From positions 1 to 61,803 of the forward strand of contig JABDGS010000009.1 in assembly GCA_013285915.1 (NCBI GenBank): a stretch of DNA of 61,803 nucleotides. Reading direction: 5' to 3'. Positions 35,067 to 45,415 of the stretch are shown here, piece after piece. Positions within the stretch are counted from its first letter, which is position 1, and each line of letters begins with the position of its first letter. The notes beneath the pieces are model-generated. The model did not search any database, had not been told where the DNA came from, and worked only from the letters and a program-made list of their open reading frames with translations. The stretch is from Bacteroidota bacterium. Its GTDB lineage: Bacteria; Bacteroidota; Bacteroidia; Chitinophagales; Chitinophagaceae. The position numbers and the translations under genes are program-made.

Positions 35067-37600
35067 TATTTGTGCGCCACAGTTTTATCAACAAAACTTT
35101 CGCGGGAAGCGAGTACCAGCCTTATTTCGCCATAGCTTACACTTTCGCCCAATTGTGTTTTTATTGCTGTAATTGAGCCCCCTTCAAACACGCGGGTTAA
35201 AGGTTCGATCAACACAAATTTTTCTTTTGATACCAGCTCATGCACATTAAGTATACCTAACTGAACATAATACGCCAGGTGGCCTTCAATTGTTGAAGTG
35301 CTAAGGTTTCTCTCTTTGGCTATAGCATCAATACTTTTGCCGTCTTTATGCAGTTTATACGTTTCTTCTTTTGTATCTGCTTTAACCGTGCCCGGTTCTT
35401 TTTCCTTTCGCTCGCGTTTGGGGTTTTTGTTTTGAATGTTTGATGAGAGATTATTTTGTTTGCTGTAATCTGTGATTATCTTTAAAAACCGCTCACCATA
35501 TTTGTGAATTTTTGCTTTGCCAAAGCCGCTTACCTGTTTTAATTCTTCAGGTGTTTGCGGCAGGTACCTTGAAAGTTCATCAAGCGTTTCGCTTTTCGCA
35601 ATAAGGTATATGGGTGCATCTTCTTCCTTACAAATAAGGTCGCGTAAGTCTTTTAACTGCTTATACAATCCCCAATGGGGATTATCTGTTTTATAATTGT
35701 TGCTGGCTGCAGAATAAGCATTTACGGGCAATTGCTTTACAGTAAATTTATTTTTTTGTGTGTTGTATTCATCAAGGCTAAAGCCTTCCGTACAAAGGCT
35801 CAAGTTATAGATTTTGTGGGATAGCTGAACGTGAAGTTCATTCAGTTCCTCATTATATTCAGTTGCACGCGTACGGCTGTCGGTTACAGCGGGCGATTGA
35901 GGCAACAATTGCAGTACCGCCTGTAACACAGGCATAAAATAGCCTGCTGCTTTTGTAATACGCTGCTGCAATAAATCGTGTTCTTCTGCAAGCTTATCGG
36001 TTGCAAATAACTGCACCAGTTGCGTTTCAAATTTTTTTGCAGTACTCGCCACCGTATAAAGTTTTACCTGTATACTTTCCAACCATTGTTTTGTTTCTGC
36101 ATTAAATGATGTTTCATGGGCGTTAACAACCTGAAGGACGGCTTCAATCTGCTGCATAATATCTGCGAGGCTGAATATAGAGTGCACTGTTTTACGCTCG
36201 AACATGCCTCTTGATGAAGAGAGCTGGGACGACAAATGTGCGGCACTGTGTTTTTGCCGGGTAAAGGCCAAAATATGCGGATCGCTTTTTAAACCATTTG
36301 CCGTTATCTGGCTTTTTAGCACCAGGCCTTGCATGCTTGTGCAGCGGCTTAATGCCACATATACCTGCCCGGGGGCGAAGGCCGCGCCAGCATCTATAAT
36401 GGCTTTCTCAAATGTAAGGCCCTGGCTTTTATGTATGGTAATGGCCCACGCCAGCCTAAGGGGAAATTGCTCAAACGAGCCCACCACATCTTCTTCTACC
36501 TGCTGCGATGTATTATTAAGTGTATAGCGAATGTTCTCCCATTTTTCCTTTTGCACTTCAATGGCATCAGATTCTCCTTTGCACAGTACCTTAATGGTAT
36601 CGCCGGTAAGCTCGGTAATTACCCCTATTTTACCATTGTAGTAACGCTTCTCTTTATCGTTTTTAATAAACATTACCTGTGCACCTTTTTTTAGCTGTAA
36701 TGTTTCGTCAGCAGGGTACGATTTTTCAGAGAACTCACCCGTTACTGAAGCTTTATAATTTGTACCCTTTTCACTCAACTTTGTTAATTCCTCTGCATTA
36801 ATAGCATCGGCTTTATAGTTATGCGTGCTTAGCGTAATATAACCATCATCTTTACCCGGCTGAAATGCTGGTTTGTATAGCTTGTTCAAAGCAATAAACC
36901 CTTCTTCATCCATTTCATTATTGCGCACCATATTCAGCAGGTCAATAAAATGCTGATCGCTCTGGCGGTAAATTTTATTCAGCTCAATATGCACCGGCTC
37001 CTGTTGTGCTATTACTTTACTGTCAAAAAAGTAAGGACTGTTGTAAAAGGCCGAAAGTATAGCCCATTCTTCATTGGGTACTACCGGCGGCAACTGGAAC
37101 ATATCGCCAATAAACAATACCTGTACACCGCCAAATGGTTCCTGCATCCTGTTGCGGTAGTGGCGCAGCACGGTGTCAATGGCGTCCAGCACGTCGGCAC
37201 GCACCATACTTATCTCATCAATTATCAAAAGTTCCAACTGCTGAAAAACCTTTCTGCGGTCATTATTTATTTTAAGGCGGCTTAACAGGGCGTGTTTATC
37301 AAGCGTTGTTTCATCTTTTGAAAAACCTTTTTGTGCAGGTATAAAAGGCGTAAATGGCAGTTGGAAAAAAGAGTGAATAGTTACACCGCCCGCATTAATA
37401 GCAGCAACACCGGTGGGGGCAACCACTGCATTTTGTTTGATAGTTGTTTGCCGTATGTGCTTTAAAAAAGTTGTTTTACCGGTACCTGCTTTACCCGTAA
37501 GAAAAACGGAGCGGTTGGTATACTGAATAAAATCTGCCGCCAGTGTAAATAAGGTATTTTTAGCGTCCTGCATTTGTTGCTGAGTCTTATTTACAAACAT
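35066..37600 (-). CDS. Pif1/RecD2-type helicase with HRDC and HTH tail
   Basis: An 844-residue SF1 helicase. Walker A is TGKAGTGKTTF (about 34-44), followed by the APTGVAAINAGG motif Ia, Walker B LLIIDEISMVRADVLD, the GDMFQLPPVVP motif III and AWAITIHKSQGLTFEKAIID (motif VI-like), matching Pif1. Residues about 640-710 form an HRDC domain (LKDLRDLICKEE...YLPQTPEELKQVSGFG). The C-terminus (about 755-805) is an HTH_40 module as seen in RecQ helicases. It probably unwinds stalled or G-rich DNA. A second ATG at 37573 is possible. Confidence 0.92.
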   Translation of the reverse strand: MFVNKTQQQMQDAKNTLFTLAADFIQYTNRSVFLTGKAGTGKTTFLKHIRQTTIKQNAVVAPTGVAAINAGGVTIHSFFQLPFTPFIPAQKGFSKDETTLDKHALLSRLKINNDRRKVFQQLELLIIDEISMVRADVLDAIDTVLRHYRNRMQEPFGGVQVLFIGDMFQLPPVVPNEEWAILSAFYNSPYFFDSKVIAQQEPVHIELNKIYRQSDQHFIDLLNMVRNNEMDEEGFIALNKLYKPAFQPGKDDGYITLSTHNYKADAINAEELTKLSEKGTNYKASVTGEFSEKSYPADETLQLKKGAQVMFIKNDKEKRYYNGKIGVITELTGDTIKVLCKGESDAIEVQKEKWENIRYTLNNTSQQVEEDVVGSFEQFPLRLAWAITIHKSQGLTFEKAIIDAGAAFAPGQVYVALSRCTSMQGLVLKSQITANGLKSDPHILAFTRQKHSAAHLSSQLSSSRGMFERKTVHSIFSLADIMQQIEAVLQVVNAHETSFNAETKQWLESIQVKLYTVASTAKKFETQLVQLFATDKLAEEHDLLQQRITKAAGYFMPVLQAVLQLLPQSPAVTDSRTRATEYNEELNELHVQLSHKIYNLSLCTEGFSLDEYNTQKNKFTVKQLPVNAYSAASNNYKTDNPHWGLYKQLKDLRDLICKEEDAPIYLIAKSETLDELSRYLPQTPEELKQVSGFGKAKIHKYGERFLKIITDYSKQNNLSSNIQNKNPKRERKEKEPGTVKADTKEETYKLHKDGKSIDAIAKERNLSTSTIEGHLAYYVQLGILNVHELVSKEKFVLIEPLTRVFEGGSITAIKTQLGESVSYGEIRLVLASRESFVDKTVAHK

Positions 37601-37697
37601 ACAAAAAAAGGGGCACTACGCTAAGTTTTTTAGTATATTTTTGGTATTTTAACGTCGATTTTTTGCTTAGCCGCGGGTAATTAAATAAATTGCAGTT

Positions 37698-38231
37698 GTG
37701 ACAGAGGAAATAGCCATACAACCACCGCGCACGATGATGGAGGTTTTTAACAGCCTGCCTGAGGGCACACGTGTGCAATTAATTGAAAACAATCTTGTTA
37801 TGTCACCAGCCCCCTTAGACAGGCACCAACTGATAATCAGCGAGATATTTCCGCACTTTGCCATTCATATTAAGAACAGGAAAATTGGCACTACGCGGGT
37901 GGCACCCTATGATGTTTACCTTGATAAAGAGAATGCCTACCAGCCCGATATTATCTTTATATCCAATGAACGCAAACATCTTATTAAAACAGATGGCTTA
38001 CATGGCGCGCCTGATCTAATTATAGAAATACTCTCCCCTTCTACAGCAAAGTATGATATTGGAGATAAGAAAGATGTTTACGAAAGAAGTGGTGTAACTG
38101 AGTATTGGATTGTTGACCCTGCTGATAACAGCACCACAGGCTATTACCTTATAAATGATGAATACCACGAATTTTTTAAAGGCGTAGGCCGCATCGAATC
38201 TAAATTACTTGACTGGCAGTGTAGCTTTTAA
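37698..38231 (+). CDS. Uma2-family (DUF820) PD-(D/E)XK protein, copy 1
   Basis: A 177-residue protein with a GTG start. The DUF820 core is clear: NAYQPDIIF with the conserved Asp, APDLIIEILSPSTAKYD with the Glu, and KKDVYERSGVTEYWIVDP. The fold is the PD-(D/E)XK nuclease fold, but activity has not been shown for most members. It forms a tandem pair with the gene 81 bp downstream; the first about 35 and last about 65 residues are nearly identical, and the middle differs. Confidence 0.88.
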   Translation: MTEEIAIQPPRTMMEVFNSLPEGTRVQLIENNLVMSPAPLDRHQLIISEIFPHFAIHIKNRKIGTTRVAPYDVYLDKENAYQPDIIFISNERKHLIKTDGLHGAPDLIIEILSPSTAKYDIGDKKDVYERSGVTEYWIVDPADNSTTGYYLINDEYHEFFKGVGRIESKLLDWQCSF

Positions 38232-38312
38232 TTGCTGGCTATGGCAAAAAGCTCGTTATTTTAACTCCTAATTATTGCTGCAACCGCGAAATTGGAATAA
38301 ATTGCAATAGCA

Positions 38313-38846
38313 ATGTTTACTGACATTAATATACAGCCGCCGCGCACAATAATGGAAGTTTTTGACAGCCTTCCCGAAGGTACGCGCGCGCAGTTGATTG
38401 AAAACAATCTTGTTATGTCACCCGCACCCTTGAGCCGCCACCAAATAACACTTGACCTGATTTACCCGGAATTATCGATTTATGCCAGGAAAAAGAAACT
38501 TGGCATTGCACTTACGGCACCGACAGATGTTTATTTAGATAAGCAAAATGCGTATCAGCCAGACATTTTGTTTATCCCGAATGAACGGCTTGATATTATT
38601 AAAGAAAATGGCTTGTACGGCGCACCAGGTTTAATTATCGAAATACTCTCACCAGCCACCGCAAAATACGATTTGGAGGAAAAGAAAGATGTTTACGAAA
38701 GAAGTGGCGTAACCGAATATTGGATCGTTGACCCTGCAGATAACAGCACCACAGGCTACTACCTTGTAAACGACGAATACCACGAATTTTTTAAGGGCGC
38801 CGGTCGCATTGAATCTAAATTGCTTGACTGGCAGTGTAGCTTTTAA
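38313..38846 (+). CDS. Uma2-family (DUF820) PD-(D/E)XK protein, copy 2
   Basis: A 177-residue paralogue of the preceding gene with the same motifs (NAYQPDILF, LIIEILSPATAKYD, KKDVYERSGVTEYW) and the same C-terminal GRIESKLLDWQCSF. Residues about 38-70 are quite different from copy 1, while many codons in the conserved parts differ only synonymously. That points to an older duplication under strong selection and not a fresh one. Its stop codon overlaps the end of the convergent PP2C-like gene by four bases. Confidence 0.88.
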   Translation: MFTDINIQPPRTIMEVFDSLPEGTRAQLIENNLVMSPAPLSRHQITLDLIYPELSIYARKKKLGIALTAPTDVYLDKQNAYQPDILFIPNERLDIIKENGLYGAPGLIIEILSPATAKYDLEEKKDVYERSGVTEYWIVDPADNSTTGYYLVNDEYHEFFKGAGRIESKLLDWQCSF

Positions 38847-39586
38847 TTATTATTCACAATTCTTATCATTGCAAAATCGTCTGAGGGTTTTAAACCATAA
38901 ACATGCTCAATTGTCTTTAGCCGTTTATTTAATGTTTCCTCATCAACAACTGTGATGGGTTCGCTGACCATAAAACTAATTGGGTCAATTATTTCAGGTG
39001 TTTTGGTCTCCAAAATTCGGGTAAAAGTTAATATACCATCTGTTGCAATACTAACGTCCTCAACTGAATCAAGTTTAATTTTCTGTTTTTGTGCGAGGTA
39101 CCAGTCTTCAAAATTTTCATCCAAATGAAATCCTACGTAATCAGGCTTGTTATCCTGGTCAAATTCAGTTATTTCGCCATTGATGCTGATTAATCCATCC
39201 CCTACTGCCATTATAAAGCCCGTGCTTGTTGCTGTATCAAATATAGAGAATACAAGTGTAGTCAGAAGCTCTCTTTTATCAAGCAACAGTTGATTGCGGC
39301 ACAACTTCAGTTCTTTAAACAATTCCTGGAAAATAATTTTTGAGTATTGCTCTAAGCTTAAGGTAGATAATTCGCTCTGATAAAATTCGAGGTAATCAAA
39401 CTGCCTGCATATCTTGCGGAGCATTTTACCAACCATTGTTGATGCGAAATGGCTGTCTACGCCCATTGTGCATCCATCCATAACCGCACAAACAGTTTTG
39501 TTTTTGCCTATTTTTCCATTGAAAAGAAAGTCTTCGCAGTTATTTAAGTGATATTCCCCTCTTTGAATTGCTGAATAAATTTGCAT
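38843..39586 (-). CDS. PP2C-like serine/threonine phosphatase
   Basis: A 247-residue protein with the PP2C metal-site layout: NCEDFLF with an early acidic pair, VCAVMDGCTMGVDSHFAS where the usual DGmGG is replaced by DGCTMG, DGLISINGEI, VSIATDGILTF and a final SDDFAMIRI. PP2C enzymes remove phosphate from Ser/Thr with two Mn/Mg ions. The changed second motif leaves activity uncertain. A TATTTTTG box (complement of 39598-39605) lies 11 bases before the ATG. No kinase gene is adjacent. Confidence 0.75.
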   Translation of the reverse strand: MQIYSAIQRGEYHLNNCEDFLFNGKIGKNKTVCAVMDGCTMGVDSHFASTMVGKMLRKICRQFDYLEFYQSELSTLSLEQYSKIIFQELFKELKLCRNQLLLDKRELLTTLVFSIFDTATSTGFIMAVGDGLISINGEITEFDQDNKPDYVGFHLDENFEDWYLAQKQKIKLDSVEDVSIATDGILTFTRILETKTPEIIDPISFMVSEPITVVDEETLNKRLKTIEHVYGLKPSDDFAMIRIVNNN

Positions 39587-39744
39587 TTTTGAGGGTGCAA
39601 AAATAACAAGTTATCCGAAATTCAGCGTTGTATTTAGTCTTTAATACTTTTTTATCCAACTAGTATAGTATTTTTACATAGTATTAGTTTGCTTGCTTAA
39701 TACCTTAAACAATCTATATCTTACCAAACTCTAACACCAAAACA

Positions 39745-41987
39745 ATGAAGAAACTTGCCCTTATTGGTATGCTGCTGTGCAGCATACAGTTCTCTTTCTC
39801 CCAAACACCCGCAGAAAAATTAAAAGTTGATGCGCTGCTTAAAAAAATGACGCTTGAAGAAAAAGCAGGCCAAATGACACAGGTAACACTTGGCGTTATT
39901 TGTTCACCGCAGGATGGCGTGCTTGATACAGCCCTTCTGCGCAAAGCTATTGTTGATTATAAAGTAGGCTCAGTACTTAATGTAACGGGCCATGCGCTTA
40001 CCGTTGATCAATGGCGCACCGTTATAACGCAAATACAGGATGAAGAAAAAAAATACGCGCTTAAATATCCCTTGTATATACGGGCTTGATGGCATACATG
40101 GCCAAACATACACCCTTAATGCCACGCTGTTTCCGCAAAGCATTGCTATGGCTGCCACGCGTAATGCAGACCTTGTAAAGCAGGCTGCAAAAGTTACCGC
40201 AATGGAACTGCGTGCAAGCGGCGTGCGCTGGAACTTTGCACCAGTGCTTGATTGCGGCCGCCAGCCCTTGTGGTCGCGCTTTCCTGAAACGTATGGAGAA
40301 GATGTGCTTATTGGCAAAACATTGGGTATGGCTGCCATTGCAGGGTATGAAGAAGATAGCCTGAAGAATATTACGTCAGTTGCCAGTTGCATGAAACATT
40401 ATCTTGGCTACTCTGCATCAAGAACAGGTAAAGACAGAACGCCTATTTATATGCCGGACATTGAAATGCGCGAATATTACCTGCCGCAATTTCGTGAGGC
40501 TGTAAAAGGTGGCGCAACAACGCTTATGGTTAACTCAGGCGAGATAAACGGTACGCCTGTACACGCCAGCAAATACCTGCTTACTGATGTGCTGCGCAAG
40601 GAACTTGGCTTTGAAGGCGTGGTAGTTAGCGATTGGGAAGATATTGAAAGGCTGCATACCAGGCACATGGTTGCAAAAACCCCCCGTGATGCCGTGGCTA
40701 TGGCCGTAAATGCCGGTATTGACATGAGTATGGTACCAAACGATTTTTCGTTTTACGATCTATTGATCGAAGCTGTAAAAGCAGGCGAAGTGCCGATGGT
40801 AAGAATTGATGAAGCAGTAAGAAGAATTTTGTTACTGAAAATGAAAGTAGGGCTGTTTGATAATGCTTATCCTGAACCCGCCGCCGCCGCCAATTTTGGT
40901 AAGCCCGAATATCAAACAATTGCATTAGATGCCGCACACCAGGCCATGACGTTGCTTAAAAACAAAGGCAATATTCTTCCCCTGGCAAAGAATAAAAAAA
41001 TACTTGTGGCTGGCCCCGCTGCGCAAACCATCAGTGGTTTAAATGGTTGTTGGAGTTATACCTGGCAGGGTAAGGAAGAACAGTGGTACCCGCTTGACAG
41101 CAAAACAATTTTGCAGGCTATTGCAGATAAATCGTCTCTGGGCAATGTTAACACAGTAACGCTGAAAGGCTTTGAAAACACTGCCAATTATGATGTTGCC
41201 AAACTAACTGCGGCAGCAGCCGATGCTGATGTAATTGTGCTATGCCTTGGTGAAAATGCCTATGCTGAAAGCCCCGGTAACACAAGGGATTTGGCATTGC
41301 CTGATAACCAGGTTAAACTGGCAGAGGCAGCAGCGGCAACAGGCAAACCCGTTATTTTGGTACTAACCGAAGGCCGGCCAAGGTTGATAACAGGTATTGA
41401 ACCAAAGATGACAGCCATTTTACAGGCATACTGGAGTGGCAAAAAAACAGCGGAAGCAATTGCTGATGTATTGTTTGGCGATTACAATCCCGATGGCAAG
41501 TTACCATATAGCTACCCGCGCAGCATGGGCGAAATGGTGCTATACGACAGGAAGCCTACAGAAGATATAAGGGAGATATTTAATGCAGATATGAACATGA
41601 GCGGTTACGATCCGCTATACCCTTTTGGTTGGGGTTTAAGCTACACTACTTTTGACTACAGTGATATACAACTAAGCACAAATACTTTAAAGGGCGATGG
41701 CACATTAACCGTTACTGTTACCGTTAAAAAACTCCGGCAGCAAAGCAGGCAAACAAACCATTGAGCTTTATACGCACGAGCATTACGCAAGTATAACACC
41801 TAATATGCAGCGGTTGCGGGCATTTAAAAAAATATCATTAAACGCAGGTGAAAGCCAGGCAGTAACATTTACGCTTACCAAAAACGACCTTGCTTTTGTA
41901 AATGCACAATCAAAAACGGTAACAGAACCGGGTGACTTTGATATTATGATTGGGGGTAAGAAAGCGACGTTTAGTTATGTGCAATAG
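39745..41987 (+). pseudogene. GH3 beta-glucosidase gene with two homopolymer frameshifts
   Basis: One exported glycoside hydrolase family 3 gene in three frames. Part 1 (39745-40089) has a signal peptide (LLCSIQFSFSQ) and the N-terminal GH3 start. Removing one A from the A8 run at 40046-40053 joins it to part 2, restoring QDEEKNTRLNIPCIYGLDGIHG. Part 2 has the nucleophile Asp in VVVSDWEDI and the C-terminal GH3_C domain. Removing one A from the A6 run at 41726-41731 joins part 3, the fibronectin-like domain ending at 41987. The intact product would be about 747 residues. Both lesions are single extra A's, so assembly error is as likely as decay. Confidence 0.88.
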
Positions 41988-42363
41988 AAACGCAGGACAC
42001 TGAGTTGCACGGAGTTTTAAGGCGATTCACTTTTTTTAACGATAGTGAACTATGTTTATCATCGTTGGTGAAAACGCCAACCATGGCGAAGCGGTTATAA
42101 TATCACCCCTTAGGGGCTTTAGTTGGTTTTGCTTTAGGGGCTACAATAATTTCAACCCTTCGGGTTTTCAATCGAATAAATGCATCATCGTTGGTGAAAG
42201 CAGCGATGCTGGCGAAACATATATTATTATTACCGCGTCGTCATGCTGAGTTTATCTCAGCAACTTGACGGGAAGATGAGAAATGTTTTGCTGTAACAAA
42301 ACATGTTTAACACGAGTGAAAAATAGTCTTCGCCGTTGATAACAATCCAACTATACCACTGCA
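41988..42363. repeat. gene-free spacer with repeated hairpin elements
   Basis: The spacer between the convergent GH3 and GH36 genes. Positions 42058-42100 and 42184-42222 share ATCATCGTTGGTGAAA followed by a GC-rich partly self-complementary stretch. Between them lie CCCCTTAGGGG and the hairpin AACCCTTCGGGTT (about 42154-42166). TGCTGAG at 42244-42250 pairs with CTCAGCA at 42256-42262. The start (gacactgagttgcacggag) is of the same word family as 58.5 kb. No gene is convincing. Confidence 0.65.
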
Positions 42364-44589
42364 CTACTTCGTTTCATTTATTTCAAGCACTACACTTGCG
42401 CGGCCTGCATTAATGTTTGGGTTTATGCCGATCTTCATTAAAAAGTCGCCGCTAAAAGTGTTGTTACCGCTAAAGCTTGAGTGGGTGCCGGGGTAAAGGT
42501 TTATTTCGTTTACAGTATATTTCTTTTGCGGGTCCAGGCCTTTTAACTGTATGGGCAATGTTGTTGCTGCGGGCATATAGCGGTTACTTACAAGATAGGT
42601 AAACATTATCGCCCTGCTTTTTTCCTCACTAACAAACATTGATGATGCAACCGGGTTTTGCCAAGGGTTTACAAGACGGTACATATCGCCATGCCAAACC
42701 ACGCCGCTTATAGCTTTATATGTTTGCACCGCCTGCTGGCTAAATGCCAGGTCCTGCGCGCTTAATTTATTCACTACAATATCATAGCCCATTTTGCCCA
42801 TCATGGCTACATCCGTTCTGAATTTTAAAGGCTGTTTGCCCCAATCTGTTATATGGTTGCAGCTTGCAATTACAGGGAAGAAATACGAGTTTTCCCATTG
42901 TATAAAAATGCGTTCCAGGGGGTCTGTATTATCACTGGGCCAGTATTCAGTAAAGTATTGCAATGCGCCGTAATCAACACGTGCACCGCCTCCGCTGCAG
43001 AGCATCATAGGCACTTTAGGGTACTTTGTACGCAGCCGCTCAAGCACTTTATATAAACCTTTTACATAATCAACATACAAATGCGTTTCGGGCAAGCCCT
43101 GCTTCTCCAAATACATTGAATGTGCATTATATATAACCGCGTTACAATCCCACTTAATAAATGCAAGTGTTGGGTTTTTAATAAACAGGCTGTCAAGTAT
43201 GCTAAACACAAAGTTCTGCACATCTGGGTTGGAAAGGTCAAGCACCAACTGGTTCCTGAAATATTTCTCTGGTCGTTCTGGTTGGCGAATCACCCAATCC
43301 TTGTGCGTTTCATATAATTCGCTTTTAGGGTTTACCATTTCAGGTTCTACCCAAATACCAAATTTTACACCGGCAGCTTCCGCTTGTTTTACAAGATAGC
43401 CAATGCCATGCGGCAGTTTTTTTACATTCTCCTGCCAGTCTCCCAAGCCAGCAAAATCGCTATTGCGCGGGTATTTGTTTGCAAACCAACCATCATCAAG
43501 CAAAAACATATCAACGCCCAGATCTTTCGCTCCCTTAAATAATTCGGTAAGCTTGTTCTCGTCAAAATTAAAATATGTAGATTCCCAGTTGTTCAGTAAA
43601 GTAAGCCTTTGCCCTTCCCCATCAACCAACCTGTATTTTGTTGCCCACCGGTGCAGGTTACGGCTTGCCTCACCTTTGCCATGTTGCGACAGTGTATATA
43701 TAAGCGCAGGTGTTGTAAAATCTTTTCCGCCTGCCAGTGTATATTCAGACGCGTAAGGGTTTATACCGGCAATAACGCGCAGGTTGTTGGATGGGTCTAC
43801 TTCAAAATCTATCTTGTAGTTGCCGGTCCATGCAAGATTAGCCAGCAGCACTTCACCTTCATCTTCTGTTGCAGGTTTGTTTAAAGATATCATGAAAGAA
43901 GGTGGCTCAAACAAGTCTGCCCTGGTGCCAAGTTTTGTATCAATAGATTTTACGCCATGTTCAAGATGGTCTTCTTCCGGCTTCATCTCTTGAGCCCACT
44001 CGCCATTATAATGTGTTAAGTAATAATTACCTGCCCTGAAGTATAAGTTTGCAGATGCATACTTCTGCATTTTAATTGGTTTATCGCCATTATTTTTTAT
44101 CACGCTCCACTGCTCAACAACATTCTCGTTATAGTAAACTTTATAAAAAAGCGTAACCTCAACAGGGTACAAGTTATCTTTCAATACAACACTTGTCATA
44201 CTAACATTATCATCAAGTTTTTTTGTCGCGGAACTTACATATTTTAAATCAAGCGAAGTGTTGCCATCACCCTGAATAACTGTAATGGCAGGCTCAAGCA
44301 AGTTCCACGAGCCCGCGGGTGTATACGCATTGTTATAGGTGCCGCTGCCAACCAAACCACCAGTATATTGTGAGGCGATACTTGTGTAGTCGCCGGTATT
44401 GGCAAGCCTTGCGCCGAAGTAAGCAATGTCAAGACGGTTATCTTTATCAGTCTGTAAAACCAGCGCGTTTTGTTTTGTTTCAACCGTTACTGTTGTTTGC
44501 TGCGCAAAGCCAACAGTATTCATGCACATGCCGGCTATAATTATTGCAATAGAAGAAGCTAATTTTTTACGGGGAGTAATAGCCTGCAT
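42364..44589 (-). CDS. GH36 alpha-galactosidase
   Basis: A 741-residue exported enzyme from the ATG at 44589 (signal peptide ASSIAIIIAGMCMNTVGFAQ). It has an N-terminal beta-supersandwich followed by the TIM barrel. FLLDDGWFANK precedes the nucleophile Asp in FIKWDCN, CSGGGARVDYGAL follows, and the acid/base Asp lies in WPSDNTDPLER. It hydrolyses terminal alpha-galactosides of oligosaccharides such as raffinose or galactomannan fragments. With the GH3 gene next to it, it suggests plant polysaccharide use, but no SusC/SusD pair is in the window. Confidence 0.93.
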   Translation of the reverse strand: MQAITPRKKLASSIAIIIAGMCMNTVGFAQQTTVTVETKQNALVLQTDKDNRLDIAYFGARLANTGDYTSIASQYTGGLVGSGTYNNAYTPAGSWNLLEPAITVIQGDGNTSLDLKYVSSATKKLDDNVSMTSVVLKDNLYPVEVTLFYKVYYNENVVEQWSVIKNNGDKPIKMQKYASANLYFRAGNYYLTHYNGEWAQEMKPEEDHLEHGVKSIDTKLGTRADLFEPPSFMISLNKPATEDEGEVLLANLAWTGNYKIDFEVDPSNNLRVIAGINPYASEYTLAGGKDFTTPALIYTLSQHGKGEASRNLHRWATKYRLVDGEGQRLTLLNNWESTYFNFDENKLTELFKGAKDLGVDMFLLDDGWFANKYPRNSDFAGLGDWQENVKKLPHGIGYLVKQAEAAGVKFGIWVEPEMVNPKSELYETHKDWVIRQPERPEKYFRNQLVLDLSNPDVQNFVFSILDSLFIKNPTLAFIKWDCNAVIYNAHSMYLEKQGLPETHLYVDYVKGLYKVLERLRTKYPKVPMMLCSGGGARVDYGALQYFTEYWPSDNTDPLERIFIQWENSYFFPVIASCNHITDWGKQPLKFRTDVAMMGKMGYDIVVNKLSAQDLAFSQQAVQTYKAISGVVWHGDMYRLVNPWQNPVASSMFVSEEKSRAIMFTYLVSNRYMPAATTLPIQLKGLDPQKKYTVNEINLYPGTHSSFSGNNTFSGDFLMKIGINPNINAGRASVVLEINETK

Positions 44590-44699
44590 TGTGTAGTGAT
44601 TTAGATTATTGTTGGCAAGATAATCTAAAACAATTACTGCTTTACAGCATTGCATTTATAAGTAATAAAAAAACGCTTCGCGCCTTACAATAACCCGCA

Positions 44700-45047
44700 T
44701 TATGCCAACTGCATTATACCCTTGCAAAAACGTATAACGCCAAGCAAGCCGGCACCAAAAGCAATAATATAAGGTACACTATTAGAAGCCGGGTAGTACG
44801 TACATAAAGCAATTGCTGCGCCGCCTCCCGTTAAAAAGGCTGCTCCATATAACATGTTCGATTTGCCGGCCTTCTTTTTCAATTCAGCATAACGCCGTTC
44901 AATATTTTCTGTTACTGCTTCGGCGCTTTTATCATCCAGCCCCCGCATAATAAGCTCATGCTTTATGCGGTCGGCTGTTTTTCCATCTGCTTTAAGTTTA
45001 AAGGCATATTTATACACCTTTACGGGAGTTTGGGGGGAAGTGTACAT
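44700..45047 (-). CDS. small membrane protein of unknown function
   Basis: A 115-residue protein. The first about 65 residues are a charged helical part (VYKYAFKLKADGKTADRIKHELIMRGLDDKSAEAV); the last 50 form two hydrophobic helices (NMLYGAAFLTGGGAAIALCTYY and PYIIAFGAGLLGVIRFCKGI). No family was recognised. It is 111 bp upstream of the GH36 gene on the same strand. Function unknown. Confidence 0.6.
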   Translation of the reverse strand: MYTSPQTPVKVYKYAFKLKADGKTADRIKHELIMRGLDDKSAEAVTENIERRYAELKKKAGKSNMLYGAAFLTGGGAAIALCTYYPASNSVPYIIAFGAGLLGVIRFCKGIMQLA

Positions 45048-45415
45048 TTTGTTGTTTTAGGGAGATATGATCAACAGAAATAACTATAATTTTTGCGCGG
45101 GCTTTTTGAAGCCAGTTTATAGCAGTTTTGTTTATGTGGGTTAAAAAAGGCAAGCCTGCAGCAATTTGGCCGCCAGGCACGGATTAGTACGTTTTAATAA
45201 GTGTACAAATTACGCATTATTTTTTATTTGTGCAACAAAATGCAAAGGTTTTTCAAACACGTCAAATAGTATGTCTTTTGCGGTTTGCCCAAATGCAAGT
45301 AATTTCGCAACCGCAAATACAGGGTGAATAAAAAGTCAGGAGTCGACGGGCAACAAAATGGTATCAATTCCCGGCGTTGACGGGCCGATAACCTGCAGCA
45401 ATAAAAAACTTAATT
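45048..45415. other. gene-free spacer upstream of lpdA
   Basis: A 368-bp spacer between a minus-strand gene and lpdA. It is A/T-rich, and TAATTTCGC at about 45299 is one mismatch from a -7 box. GTCGACGGG and GTTGACGGG occur as an imperfect pair near 45341 and 45374. I see no gene, clear hairpin or riboswitch. Confidence 0.4.

Noticed and set aside
38313-38846. recent gene conversion between the two Uma2 genes
   Set aside because: The near-identical protein ends differ at many synonymous sites, so a recent copy event is unlikely.
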